DNA of 31,651 nucleotides from Thiohalobacter sp. GTDB taxonomy: Bacteria > Pseudomonadota > Gammaproteobacteria > DSM-19610. Shown in pieces: positions 22,682 through 31,010 of the stretch. The DNA lies in contig JALWRY010000025.1 in assembly GCA_027080445.1 (NCBI GenBank), forward strand, positions 1-31,651, in the 5' to 3' direction. The notes beneath the pieces are model-generated. The model saw only the letters and a program-made list of their open reading frames with translations. It was not told the DNA's origin and ran no database searches. The position numbers and the translations under genes were made by a program. Positions within the stretch are counted from its first letter, which is position 1, and every line of letters begins with the position of its first letter.

Positions 22682-23785
22682 CTAGATCACGATCAGTTCG
22701 GCGCGTAACGCGCCGGCGCCCTTGAGCGCCTGGAGGATGGAAACCAGGTCTGCCGGTGTCGCCCCGACGCGGTTCACCGCATCAACGACATCCTGCAGGG
22801 TGACACCCGAATCAATCAGGAACATATGATCGCCCTCCTGCTTCACATCGACATCACTCTTTCCGGTCACTGCTGTTGTGCCGGAAGAGAAAGCACCCGG
22901 CTGGCTGACCTGCGTGGCTTCGGTTACTGTCACAACCAGCGAGCCGTGTGAAACTGCGGCGGGCAGGATACGCACCTTGTCACCGATGACGACCGTACCC
23001 GTACGTGAATTGATAATCACACGCGCCGCCGCTTCGCCTGGCTCGACCACAATATTCTCGACCATCGAGGCGAATGCGACCCGTTGGGATGGGTCATGCG
23101 GTGCACTGACCCGGATAGAAACCGCATCAAGCGGATGGGCGATCCCGGAGCCGACTGTCCGGTTAATCGCCTGTGCCAGGCGGGTAGCCGTCGTGAAATC
23201 AGAACGGTTCAGATTGAGGGTAATGGAATCCCCGGTTAAAAACGGGTTGCGAACCACGCGTTCCACCGTGGCGCCGTTGGGTATGCTACCGACACTGGGT
23301 ATATTCACGGTCACGCTGGAACCGTCACTACCCGAAGCATTCAGACCGCTGACCAGCAGGTCGCCCTGCGCCATGGCATAAACACGTCCGTCTGCGCCTT
23401 TAAGCGGCATCATCAAAAGACTCCCGCCGCGCAGACTTTTGGCATTGCCGATAGAAGACACGGTGACATCAATCGTCTGACCGACTTTCGCAAAGGCCGG
23501 GAGCGTTGCGTGGACGGCAACGGCGGCGACATTCTTTAATTGTGGATCGGTTCCACCGGCCGGCAGGGTAATACCGAACTGCTGCAACATGTTCTGCAGG
23601 CTTTGTACGGTGAAAGGCGTCTGGCTGGTTTGATCGCCACTGCCATCGAGGCCGACAACCAGCCCGTACCCGACCAGCTGGTTATCACGCACACCGGCCA
23701 GGTGGGAAAGATCCTTGATTCGCTCCGCACTCGCAGTGCCTGTCAGCAGCACAAGTGTTATAGCAACCAGTATCTTGTACATCAT
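22682..23785 (-). CDS. flgI: Flagellar P-ring protein FlgI
   Basis: A 367-residue periplasmic protein forming the P ring around the rod in the peptidoglycan layer. A Sec signal peptide is clear: MMYKILVAITLVLLTGTASA, cut before ERIKDL. Conserved stretches: LVGYGLVVGLDGSGDQT (38-54), NVAAVAVHATLPAFAKVGQ (about 85-103), GGSLLMMPLKGADG, and the C-terminal TLQDVVDAVNRVGATPADLVSILQALK and GALRAELIVI. Length is standard. Either of the first two ATGs may be used. It lies 14 bases after flgH, and the two rings are made together. Confidence 0.98.
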   Translation of the reverse strand: MMYKILVAITLVLLTGTASAERIKDLSHLAGVRDNQLVGYGLVVGLDGSGDQTSQTPFTVQSLQNMLQQFGITLPAGGTDPQLKNVAAVAVHATLPAFAKVGQTIDVTVSSIGNAKSLRGGSLLMMPLKGADGRVYAMAQGDLLVSGLNASGSDGSSVTVNIPSVGSIPNGATVERVVRNPFLTGDSITLNLNRSDFTTATRLAQAINRTVGSGIAHPLDAVSIRVSAPHDPSQRVAFASMVENIVVEPGEAAARVIINSRTGTVVIGDKVRILPAAVSHGSLVVTVTEATQVSQPGAFSSGTTAVTGKSDVDVKQEGDHMFLIDSGVTLQDVVDAVNRVGATPADLVSILQALKGAGALRAELIVI

Positions 23786-23799
23786 CGTCTACCGCCTTG

Positions 23800-24519
23800 T
23801 CAGAAGGGCCAGATCGGGCTGTTAAAGAATTTCGCCAACCAGCCCATTTCGTTGGAATCAGCAAGGAAACCCTTGCCACTATAGGTAATGCGTGCATCGG
23901 CAATCTGGGTCGATACCACTGTATTCCGTGTACTGATATCCTGTGGACGCACAATGCCGGAAATCTGGATAAATTCCTCACCCTTGTTCAGGGTCAGCCA
24001 TTTCTCGCCACGGATAACCAGGTTGCCGTTGGGTAATACATCGGCAATGGTCACGGTGATATTGCCCGACAGGCTGTTACTCTGACTGGCATCGCCCTTG
24101 CCTTCGAACTTGTTCGCGGAGCTGAGGTTTGCGGCCAGTGTATTATTGCGGTTGCTGTCCAGTGGGAGTATGCCCGGCGCATTGAAAGTGGGTGTTGCCC
24201 CCAGGATTGTCGGGCTGGCGATTGTCGTGTCCTGACTCTTGTCAGTCGTCGTTGTAGCAGACTTTGAAGCCGACGTACTCTCTTGCAGTACCACGGTAAT
24301 GATGTCACCGATACGGCGCGCCTTCACGTCTTCAAACAGGCGTACATCACGTGCTGCCTGGTAGATAGAACCGTCCTTGCTCTCTTCACTGATATATGCG
24401 CGAGGCAGGGTGGGACGGTAGCTGTCCTTTGGTGGCGGGGTGGTCGCACAACCGCCCATCGTCAATAATACGGACAGTGCCAGCAGCAACTTTATCGGGT
24501 TCGCCCATCGAATGATCAT
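23800..24519 (-). CDS. flgH: Flagellar L-ring lipoprotein FlgH
   Basis: A 239-residue outer-membrane lipoprotein that forms the L ring. The signal IIRWANPIKLLLALSVLLT ends in the lipobox MGGC (Cys24). The mature protein shows SLYQ-like GSIYQAARDVRLFEDVKARRIGD, then ITVVLQESTSASKSATT (about 74-90), GNLVIRGEKWLTLNKGEEFI (about 168-187) and the C-terminal QIADARITYSGKGFLADSN with GWLAKFFNSPIWPF. All are FlgH signatures. The gene lies 24 bases after flgG and is of normal length. Confidence 0.97.
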   Translation of the reverse strand: MIIRWANPIKLLLALSVLLTMGGCATTPPPKDSYRPTLPRAYISEESKDGSIYQAARDVRLFEDVKARRIGDIITVVLQESTSASKSATTTTDKSQDTTIASPTILGATPTFNAPGILPLDSNRNNTLAANLSSANKFEGKGDASQSNSLSGNITVTIADVLPNGNLVIRGEKWLTLNKGEEFIQISGIVRPQDISTRNTVVSTQIADARITYSGKGFLADSNEMGWLAKFFNSPIWPF

Positions 24520-24543
24520 GTCAGCCTGCCTGTTCAGTCCTGC

Positions 24544-25329
24544 TCAGAGATTATTGGTGACAAATTGCAACATGCGGTCACTGGTCTGGATTGCCTTGGA
24601 GTTCATTTCGTAGGCGCGCTGTGTCTCAATCATATTCACCAGTTCTTCCACCACGTTGACATTGGAGGTTTCCAGCGAACCCTGCACTACCGAACCAATG
24701 CCGTTGAGACCCGGCGTCCCCGTGGTAGGCGAACCACTCGAGGCGGTTTCCAGAAAGAGGTTCTGGCCGACAGCCTGCAAACCCGTCGGGTTGATAAAAT
24801 CTGCCAGCTGGATACTGCCGAGCTGGGTCGGTGCGGCACTACCCGGCGTCAGGGCTGACACCACGCCGTCCGAACCGATGGTAACGGTGGTCGCATTGCT
24901 TGGTATGGTGATCGCCGGTTGCAAAACCAGACCATTGGAATTGACCAGTTGCCCGGTCTCATCCAGCTTGAATGAACCATCACGACTGTAGGCAATATTA
25001 CCGTCAGGTTGAAGAATCTGGAAAAATCCCCGGCCCTGGATCGACATATCGAGGCTGTTGCCCGTCTGCACGATATTACCCAGTGTCTGGATTTTTTCCG
25101 TCGCCACGGTACGAACACCGGTACCCAGCTGAAGCCCCGTGGGCAAACGACTGTTCTGTGACGACAGTGCGCCGACCTGGCGTACGTTCTGGTACATAAG
25201 GTCTTCAAACACGGCACGGTCACGTTTGAAACCGTTGGTGTTGACGTTAGCCAGGTTGTTGGAGATCACGCTCATGCGTGTCTGTTGTGCTTCAAGACCT
25301 GTTTTTGCGATCCATAGTGCCTTGTTCAT
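24544..25329 (-). CDS. flgG: Distal rod protein FlgG
   Basis: A 261-residue rod protein, exported by the flagellar type III system. The N-terminus MNKALWIAKTGLEAQQTRM, followed by SVISNNLANVNTNGFKRDRA (20-39), is the rod-hook signature in its FlgG form. The middle LPTGLQLGTGVRTVATEKI and NSLDMSIQGRGFFQI (about 91-105) and the C-terminus VNVVEELVNMIETQRAYE with DRMLQFVTNNL are typical. Length is usual. It is 31 bases after flgF in the operon. Confidence 0.98.
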   Translation of the reverse strand: MNKALWIAKTGLEAQQTRMSVISNNLANVNTNGFKRDRAVFEDLMYQNVRQVGALSSQNSRLPTGLQLGTGVRTVATEKIQTLGNIVQTGNSLDMSIQGRGFFQILQPDGNIAYSRDGSFKLDETGQLVNSNGLVLQPAITIPSNATTVTIGSDGVVSALTPGSAAPTQLGSIQLADFINPTGLQAVGQNLFLETASSGSPTTGTPGLNGIGSVVQGSLETSNVNVVEELVNMIETQRAYEMNSKAIQTSDRMLQFVTNNL

Positions 25330-25360
25330 AGGGTAATACCTCGGTTAATCTGTCCTGACG

Positions 25361-26101
25361 CTAGCCCATGTTCATCAACTGGGTGGCTTTCTCGTCCATT
25401 TCCTTGGCTGTCTTCATGATTTTTATGCTCATTTCGTACTGGCGAGCCAGCGCGATCATATCGACCATCGCATCCATGCCATTCGCGTTGCTGTTTTCAA
25501 GCGCCCCGCTGACCAGGGTGACATCGGTACTCGCCGGCGCCGTTGTACCGTCGCGCATGCGCAGCAGGCCGTCTTCTCCCTTGAGCATGTCGCCCGGACG
25601 CGGAGAAACCATTTTGATACGCGCCACCTCGGTCAGCGTCGACGGTGTTTGACCAATGGCACGTACACTCACGGTCCCGTCGGTGCCGATTTCAAGATCT
25701 TCGTACTCGGGAATCACCACAGGACCCCCTGTACCCAGTACAGGATGACCGGCCGATGTAACAAGCTGACCATTGATATTGACTTTCAGGCTGCCGGCGC
25801 GGGTGTAGGCCTCGCTGCCATCCGGTGCCTGCACGGCCAGCCATCCCTGCCCGCTGACAGCTACATCGAGCATACGCCCGGTCGTCTGTATCTGGCCTTT
25901 TTTACCACTCACACCCGCGCTCTCGATCTCGGTAAAGGCACGGCTTTCAAAGCCCGGGCCTCGGAGCATCTGCGCACGGAAGTTTTTCATGTCGGCCTGA
26001 AAGCCTACCGTGTTGGCATTTGCCAGATTGTTACTGTTAACCGCCTGTGAACGCAGCAGTTGTTTGGCTGCATTCGCGGCGACAAAAACGACCCGATCCA
26101 T
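25361..26101 (-). CDS. flgF: Proximal rod protein FlgF
   Basis: A 246-residue rod component. It opens MDRVVFVAANAAKQLLRSQ, the FlgF form of the rod-protein start, with NSNNLANANTVGFQADMKNF (23-42). GRMLDVAVSGQGWLAV and AYTRAGSLKVNINGQLVTS follow, and the C-terminus has ENSNANGMDAMVDMIALARQ and MKTAKEMDEKATQLMNMG. It is read after flgE with a 21-base gap. Its short middle region separates it from FlgE and FlgG. Confidence 0.97.
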   Translation of the reverse strand: MDRVVFVAANAAKQLLRSQAVNSNNLANANTVGFQADMKNFRAQMLRGPGFESRAFTEIESAGVSGKKGQIQTTGRMLDVAVSGQGWLAVQAPDGSEAYTRAGSLKVNINGQLVTSAGHPVLGTGGPVVIPEYEDLEIGTDGTVSVRAIGQTPSTLTEVARIKMVSPRPGDMLKGEDGLLRMRDGTTAPASTDVTLVSGALENSNANGMDAMVDMIALARQYEMSIKIMKTAKEMDEKATQLMNMG

Positions 26102-26122
26102 GTGCTACGCTCCAGTCAGTGG

Positions 26123-27334
26123 TTAACGGATATTGATAATGGTCTGGGTAATCGTATCCGCGGTGGTAATCACCTGGGCATTTGCCTGGAAATTACGCTG
26201 CGCCGTGATCATGTTGACCAGCTGTTCAGTGAGGTCCACGTTGGAACCTTCCAGTGCGCCGGACTGCACTAACCCGGCGGAACCGGTACCCGGCGCCCCG
26301 ACCAGCGGCGCTCCCGAATCGAAAGTCTCGGCCCAGCTGGTGTCGCCCAGCTGGCGCAGACCCTGTGCATTATTAAAGGTAGCGATAGCGACCTGTCCCA
26401 GCGTGCGTGACTGACCGTTGGTGAAACGCGAGGTAATCACGCCGGTATCGCTGATATCGATACCGCTCAATCGCCCGGTCGCGAAACCGTCCTGGGTCAA
26501 CGCATTGACACTGAAGGGACTGCCGAATTGAGAGGTACTCTTGTAATCAACATTGACCGTCATCGCTGCCGCACCACCCGCCGGGGTAAAGGTCATACTG
26601 GTCGGTGTGCCAGCAACGATTGATCCGGTACTGTCAAAGGTCAGGGTTTCCCCGGCCGGTGCGCCGGCATTTACCTGGTTACCATCCACGTACTGGAAGA
26701 CATCCCAGTTATTCGGCGAGGTCTTGCGGAAATACATGGTATTCAGATGCGGTGAACCCAGACTGTCGAATACCGTCAGTGACGTCGAGTTGTTGTAGGA
26801 ACTGGCATTGGTCGGATCGAATGCCGCCGTCGGTGGTGTGGCCGAGGCATCAAGGTTGGCCTGTACATCGATTTTTGTCGTCGCTGATGGCGCGATATCC
26901 GACCTGTCCAGCTTCAGGGGCCCGGTAGCGCCGGTAATATTGCCGCTGCTATCCGCCTGGAATATGGTCAGCTGTTGTTGCTGATTGTTCACCACAAAGC
27001 CATTTCGGTCCACGCCCAGTGCCCCGGCGCGTGTGTAGGCGTTGGTGCCATTGTCGTTCATGATGAGGAAACCCTGACCGCTGATCGCCAGGTCCAGGTT
27101 ATTGTCCGTGAAGCCGACGTTGCCCTGGGTAAATTGTTGTGAAACCGAGGATATCCGCACACCGGTACCAATGGCGTTCGAGGTAACACCCAGGTTCGAT
27201 GTTGCAAAAACATCTGAAAACTCTGCGCGTGACTTCTTGAAGCCCGTGGTGCTGGCGTTGGACACGTTGTTACCAATGATCCGCAAATCTGCGGATGCTG
27301 CGTTTAAACCACTCAGTGCTATACGAAACGGCAT
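26123..27334 (-). CDS. flgE: Hook protein FlgE
   Basis: The 403-residue hook subunit. N-terminus: MPFRIALSGLNAASADLRI then GNNVSNASTTGFKKSRAEF (22-40). The region NNLDLAISGQGFLIMNDNG and AYTRAGALGVDRNGFVVNN is shared with other axial proteins; the large variable middle (about 140-340) contains SLTVFDSLGSPHLNTMYF and QFGSPFSVNALTQDGFATG, found in FlgE. The C-terminus ALEGSNVDLTEQLVNMITAQ ends in a TITQTIINIR-like segment. Length close to the enteric protein. It follows flgD by 24 bases. Confidence 0.97.
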   Translation of the reverse strand: MPFRIALSGLNAASADLRIIGNNVSNASTTGFKKSRAEFSDVFATSNLGVTSNAIGTGVRISSVSQQFTQGNVGFTDNNLDLAISGQGFLIMNDNGTNAYTRAGALGVDRNGFVVNNQQQQLTIFQADSSGNITGATGPLKLDRSDIAPSATTKIDVQANLDASATPPTAAFDPTNASSYNNSTSLTVFDSLGSPHLNTMYFRKTSPNNWDVFQYVDGNQVNAGAPAGETLTFDSTGSIVAGTPTSMTFTPAGGAAAMTVNVDYKSTSQFGSPFSVNALTQDGFATGRLSGIDISDTGVITSRFTNGQSRTLGQVAIATFNNAQGLRQLGDTSWAETFDSGAPLVGAPGTGSAGLVQSGALEGSNVDLTEQLVNMITAQRNFQANAQVITTADTITQTIINIR

Positions 27335-27358
27335 GGTGTATCTCCTTCAGCCAATCGA

Positions 27359-28030
27359 TTAGAGGATCTGCCTGACTTCCTTGAAGTCCAGCGACCCGAT
27401 ACCATTCAGATCCAGCAACAGCCCACCGCTGTTACTCAATGTGACACTTCTGACTTTCGACACCAGCAGCGTATCGACCGCTTCGTTACGGCCATCAACA
27501 CTGGCATCGGTTTTCACAAAATAATTGCCCGGCGTGGCGTAGGTTCCGTCATTACGGCGTCCATCCCACTTGAAATCAACATTACCCGCTGCCTGCGAGC
27601 CAAGATCGATCCGGCGCACCAGCTGGCCGGCCTGGTCGAATACGCTCACCTTCACATCACCACTGGCGGCCGGTAACACCGCACTGCCCTGGATAGCGCC
27701 ACCCGGCTCCAGCGCCGCAACGCCGGTTGGTGCGAGTACAGAATGGCCGATCAGGCTGGATGCCTGCAGTGCCTGGTTGGACACCAGTGAGGCGCTGAGT
27801 TGCTTGAACCCGTCGTTCAGTTTACTGATGCCATCCACCGTAGAGAACTGGGCAATCTGGTTGAGAAAGGCGGCGCTGTCCTGTGGCTTCAAAGGATCCT
27901 GGTTCTGAAGCTGGGTTGTCATCAGCTTCAGAAACTCGGCCTGGCCAAGTTGCTTTTTCCCCTTCCCCTTGTTCAGATCCTGCACGGTTCTGAAATCAAT
28001 ACCCTGTGTTCCGTTCTGTGTATCAATCAT
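27359..28030 (-). CDS. flgD: Hook-capping protein FlgD
   Basis: A 223-residue scaffold that caps the growing hook and is discarded later. Conserved N-terminal block: KKQLGQAEFLKLMTTQLQNQ followed by DPLKPQDSAAFLNQIAQFS (about 30-68). The C-terminal half has the FlgD Ig-like region, VSVFDQAGQLVRRIDLGSQ and NVDFKWDGRRNDGTYATPG, and ends LDLNGIGSLDFKEVRQIL. Normal length. The gap to flgC is 28 bases. Confidence 0.97.
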   Translation of the reverse strand: MIDTQNGTQGIDFRTVQDLNKGKGKKQLGQAEFLKLMTTQLQNQDPLKPQDSAAFLNQIAQFSTVDGISKLNDGFKQLSASLVSNQALQASSLIGHSVLAPTGVAALEPGGAIQGSAVLPAASGDVKVSVFDQAGQLVRRIDLGSQAAGNVDFKWDGRRNDGTYATPGNYFVKTDASVDGRNEAVDTLLVSKVRSVTLSNSGGLLLDLNGIGSLDFKEVRQIL

Positions 28031-28058
28031 GGGATTGTCCTGTGTATCGTCTGTTCAG

Positions 28059-28472
28059 TTAACGCCCAAGCCGCAGTGTTGCCAACATCAGCTGCTTGGA
28101 GGTATTCAACACTTCGACATTGCTTTCGTAAGCACGCGAAGCGGAAATCATGTTCGACATTTCATCCACTACGTTGACATTGGACAGAAAGATATTGCCG
28201 TTCTTGTCAGCCAGCGGGTGATCGGGTTCGTAGCGTTTTTCCAGTGGCGTGGTGCTGTCGACAATACCCTTCACCTCGACGCCATAACTCACCTTGTCAC
28301 CCTGAAAGGATTTCATCATGGCGGAGAAAACCGGGCTGCGGGAACGGTAGGTGGTGGCCTCGCTGCTGCCGACACTCTGCGCATTGGCGAGATTACTGGC
28401 CGTCACGTTCAGTCGAATCGACTGCGCGCTCATGGCCGAACCGGAAATACTGAAAATGTTAAACAAGGACAT
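28059..28472 (-). CDS. flgC: Proximal rod protein FlgC
   Basis: A 137-residue rod protein of normal size. N-terminus MSLFNIFSISGSAMSAQSIR with LNVTASNLANAQSV; the middle GVEVKGIVDSTTPLEKRYEP and HPLADKNGNIFLSNVNVVDE is FlgC-specific; the C-terminus ends ESNVEVLNTSKQLMLATLRL. Its ATG follows the flgB stop directly (TAAATG), and the ribosome site GGGAGA lies inside the end of flgB, so the two are translationally coupled. Confidence 0.98.
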   Translation of the reverse strand: MSLFNIFSISGSAMSAQSIRLNVTASNLANAQSVGSSEATTYRSRSPVFSAMMKSFQGDKVSYGVEVKGIVDSTTPLEKRYEPDHPLADKNGNIFLSNVNVVDEMSNMISASRAYESNVEVLNTSKQLMLATLRLGR

Positions 28473-28871
28473 TTATTGATCTCCCTTTATCGCGAATCTC
28501 AGGCCCTTGATTCTCCCGGTCAGGAAACTCAGGGTCGACTGGTAGCGGATCGCGTTCTCGGTAAAACGGGCTTTCTCCTGCTGGGAATCGACCGTATTAC
28601 CGTCCAGCGAGGGTTGTGTGGGTGTACGGTAGAGAACTTCAGGAGAAGATGTGCCAGCGCCTGTCCCGGTAATGTGATTACCATGGGTGGTCTTCAGGGC
28701 AAGCTGTTCACCACCGGCCTTCGACAGGACCGACCTGAAATCGATATCCCGCGCCTTGTAGCCGGGCGTATCCGCATTGGCGATATTGGAGGCCAGCAAA
28801 CTGGAACGCTTGCCATACAGCGCGAGCTTCGCTGGCATATCCCCGAGTGCTTTGTCGATACTGATTGGCAT
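28473..28871 (-). CDS. flgB: Proximal rod protein FlgB
   Basis: A 132-residue rod protein, first gene of the rod-hook operon. Signature segments: KLALYGKRSSLLASNIANAD then TPGYKARDIDF (about 15-45) and the C-terminal GNTVDSQQEKARFTENAIRY with LSFLTGRIKGLR. A strong ribosome site (GGAGG, 4 bases before the ATG) and a perfect-core sigma-54 promoter at 28907-28921 lie upstream. The operon runs unbroken from here to flgL. Confidence 0.98.
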   Translation of the reverse strand: MPISIDKALGDMPAKLALYGKRSSLLASNIANADTPGYKARDIDFRSVLSKAGGEQLALKTTHGNHITGTGAGTSSPEVLYRTPTQPSLDGNTVDSQQEKARFTENAIRYQSTLSFLTGRIKGLRFAIKGDQ

Positions 28872-28906
28872 ATTGCCTCCGTAATACCTGGTTTGCAGGA
28901 ACTACA

Positions 28907-28921
28907 GCAACAGCTGTGCCA
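28907..28921 (-). promoter_or_regulatory. Sigma-54 promoter of the flgBCDEFGHIJKL operon
   Basis: The minus strand reads TGGCAC-AGCTG-TTGC, a full match to the core, 35 bases before the flgB ATG; transcription would begin near 28896. The rest of the 160-bp gap to cheR holds three GGCAAG-type direct repeats (about 28983-29020) but no clear terminator. Confidence 0.9.
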
Positions 28922-29031
28922 GATGTCATATATTTCAGGGGATCAATAGCTTACAAGGGATGCCTGGGGTTCGGCCGGTTGCCGGCGGCAAGTGCTGACC
29001 GCCTGGCGGCAAGATCCGGCAAGACACCGGC

Positions 29032-29874
29032 TTACTTCTTGCGGTACACCACGCCGCGCGGGCAACGCACCATATCGAAGGCCTCGGAATACTGTGAAAT
29101 CGATTCCGAAGCACCAAGGAACAGGTAGCCTTCCGGGTTAAGGGTATCCGCCATGCGGGAAAGAATATCCTTCTTTGACTCGCTGGAAAAATAGATCAAT
29201 ACATTACGGCAGAAAATAATATCGAACTTGCCCAGACCCGCGTAACTGCCTTGCAGATTTGCCACGGTAAAACGTACGCGCCGGCGTATTTCCTCGCGCA
29301 CCTGCCAACGCTCTTCCCAGTGCGTCGTATCACGCAGGAAATAGCGTTGTTTCAGCTCATCCGGCAAACCACGGGAAAGCTGCATGGGATCGTAATAGGC
29401 CGCTTTCGCTTCTTCGAGGACGGCCGTGGAAATGTCGGTAGCGGTAATCTGCACATCGGTCAGCTTGCCCGGATTACGCGACAGGTATTGCTGGATGACC
29501 ATGCTGATGGAATAGGGTTCCTGCCCGGTAGAACAGGCCGCCGACCAGATCCGCACACTACGCGACCGGCCTTCCGACAAGGCCGGCAGCACGGTGTCTT
29601 CAAGAATGGAAAACGGGTGTTTATCACGAAACCAGAAGGTTTCGTTGGTGGTCATGGCTTCAATGACACGCTCGCGCAGTACCCCGCCCTGGCGTTCACG
29701 GCGTAATTTACCTACCAGCTCACCGAGGCTGCCGCCGCCGTTTTCCCGCACCAGTTTACCCAGGCGACTCTGAACAAGGTAGTGCTTGTCCTTGCCCAGC
29801 AGAATGCCACAGGCCTCCTCCAGGAAAAGGCGAAACGCTTCGTAGTCATCAGACCTGATACTCGACAGTGACAA
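29032..29874 (-). CDS. cheR: Chemotaxis protein methyltransferase CheR
   Basis: A 280-residue enzyme that methylates glutamates of chemoreceptors with S-adenosylmethionine. It has the helical N-terminal domain (1-70), then TTNETFWFRD (75-84), the SAM-binding SAACSTGQEPYS (111-122), the acidic TATDIS (144-149) and FCRNVLIYF (221-229), ending LFLGASESI near 251-259. Length and all motifs are normal. It lies 46 bases after cheV; cheV-cheR upstream of flgB is the order in Pseudomonas and Vibrio. Both should be read from the sigma-28 promoter at 30914-30940. Confidence 0.97.
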   Translation of the reverse strand: MSLSSIRSDDYEAFRLFLEEACGILLGKDKHYLVQSRLGKLVRENGGGSLGELVGKLRRERQGGVLRERVIEAMTTNETFWFRDKHPFSILEDTVLPALSEGRSRSVRIWSAACSTGQEPYSISMVIQQYLSRNPGKLTDVQITATDISTAVLEEAKAAYYDPMQLSRGLPDELKQRYFLRDTTHWEERWQVREEIRRRVRFTVANLQGSYAGLGKFDIIFCRNVLIYFSSESKKDILSRMADTLNPEGYLFLGASESISQYSEAFDMVRCPRGVVYRKK

Positions 29875-29920
29875 ACGTGGATTTCCTTTTCAGGGAGCCT
29901 GCAGGCGTTGCAAACCCCGT

Positions 29921-30880
29921 CTAGCCGGCCTTGGCATCCTGCCAGGACCTTAGCCGTGTCAGCACGGTTTTGGCCAGCACGTCCGGCTGGAACTTGGCGA
30001 TAAAATCGTTGGCTCCGACTTTCTCGACCATGGCGTTATTGAACACGCCGCTCAGGGAGGTATGCAACAGGATATGCAGCTTCTCAAGACGCGGATCCTT
30101 GCGCACTTCGGTGGTAAAGGTATAACCATCCATTTCCGGCATCTCGATATCAGAGATCACCATGAACAGTCGCTCGTGCAGGGGCAGCTCAACATCATCC
30201 TCGGCCCACTGCTGCAATTGTTCCAGCGCCTTTTTCCCGTCCTTGACCAGCACACACTCGATACCCAGCTTGTCGAGCGTGCGTTTGATCTGGTTACGCG
30301 CTACCGAGGAGTCATCGGCCACCAGGATAATCGGCTTGCGTTCATCTTCCTGTTCCCCGGCCTCATCAACAAATTCCTGTGAAACTTCTTCATTCCAGCC
30401 AACCACTTCGGCCAGCACCTTTTCCACATCGATGATTTCAACCAGTTCACCATCCACTTTGGTCACAGCAGTCAGGTAATTGTCATTGCCGATGCCCTGT
30501 GGCGGCGGGAGTATATCGGACCAGTTCATGTTCACGATGCGGTCCACGCCGCCGACCAGGAAGCCCTGTACATACTGGTTATATTCGGTCACGACAACGA
30601 ATTTCTCTGACGGATTCTCTACCCCCGAACCGCCGATCGCCCGATCCAGATCCATCATGGTAATCGTACGGCCGCGCATATTGGCCACACCACGCACCAC
30701 CGGATGCGCATCGGGAATGATCGTCAGCGGTGGACACTGGATCACTTCCTGAACCTTGAACACATTAATTCCAAACAACTGCTTGCCGGCAAGACGGAAC
30801 AACAGTAATTCCAGCCGGTTGTGGCCGGCCAGCTGGGTTCGCAGATCAACATTGGCCAAAACACCGCTCATCGCGCTCAC
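29921..30880 (-). CDS. cheV: Chemotaxis coupling protein CheV (CheW-receiver fusion)
   Basis: A 319-residue protein coupling receptors to CheA, with a receiver domain that tunes the signal. Residues 20-165 are the CheW domain (LLLFRLAGKQLFGINVFKVQ, NMRGRTITMMDLDRAIG). Residues 184-310 are the receiver: acidic pair Asp189/Asp190, phosphoacceptor Asp244 in MVISDIEMPEMDG, and Lys296 in FIAKF. Ribosome site AAGGGAG. It is divergent from flgA with a 130-bp gap that carries a sigma-28 promoter for cheV and a sigma-54 promoter for flgA. Confidence 0.97.
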   Translation of the reverse strand: MSAMSGVLANVDLRTQLAGHNRLELLLFRLAGKQLFGINVFKVQEVIQCPPLTIIPDAHPVVRGVANMRGRTITMMDLDRAIGGSGVENPSEKFVVVTEYNQYVQGFLVGGVDRIVNMNWSDILPPPQGIGNDNYLTAVTKVDGELVEIIDVEKVLAEVVGWNEEVSQEFVDEAGEQEDERKPIILVADDSSVARNQIKRTLDKLGIECVLVKDGKKALEQLQQWAEDDVELPLHERLFMVISDIEMPEMDGYTFTTEVRKDPRLEKLHILLHTSLSGVFNNAMVEKVGANDFIAKFQPDVLAKTVLTRLRSWQDAKAG

Positions 30881-30913
30881 TCCCTTGTGTACAGTAACAA
30901 TTTCTCGAACGGG

Positions 30914-30940
30914 CTATCGGCGCGGCACGACGAAGCTTGA
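30914..30940 (-). promoter_or_regulatory. Sigma-28 (FliA) promoter of cheV-cheR
   Basis: On the minus strand TCAAGCTT (30933-30940, 6 of 8 to TAAAGTTT), 11 bases, then GCCGATAG (30914-30921, 7 of 8 to GCCGATAA). It lies 33 bases before the cheV start. Chemotaxis genes are usual FliA targets. Confidence 0.78.
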
Positions 30941-30954
30941 CCGTCAAACAGGTA

Positions 30955-30969
30955 TGGCACACGAATTGC
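30955..30969 (+). promoter_or_regulatory. Sigma-54 promoter of flgA
   Basis: The plus strand reads TGGCAC-ACGAA-TTGC, a full match to the core, 41 bases before the flgA ATG. It begins 14 bases from the end of the divergent cheV promoter. Confidence 0.88.
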
Positions 30970-31010
30970 AATTTCCCCGGACAAGCATTGATGAGGTAAA
31001 GGGAAACATC

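Noticed and set aside
28976..29031. GC-rich repeats after cheR considered as a terminator.
   Set aside because: The best stem is 5 bp (TTGCC-GGC-GGCAA) with no T-run; the visible pattern is direct repeats of GGCAAG rather than a hairpin.
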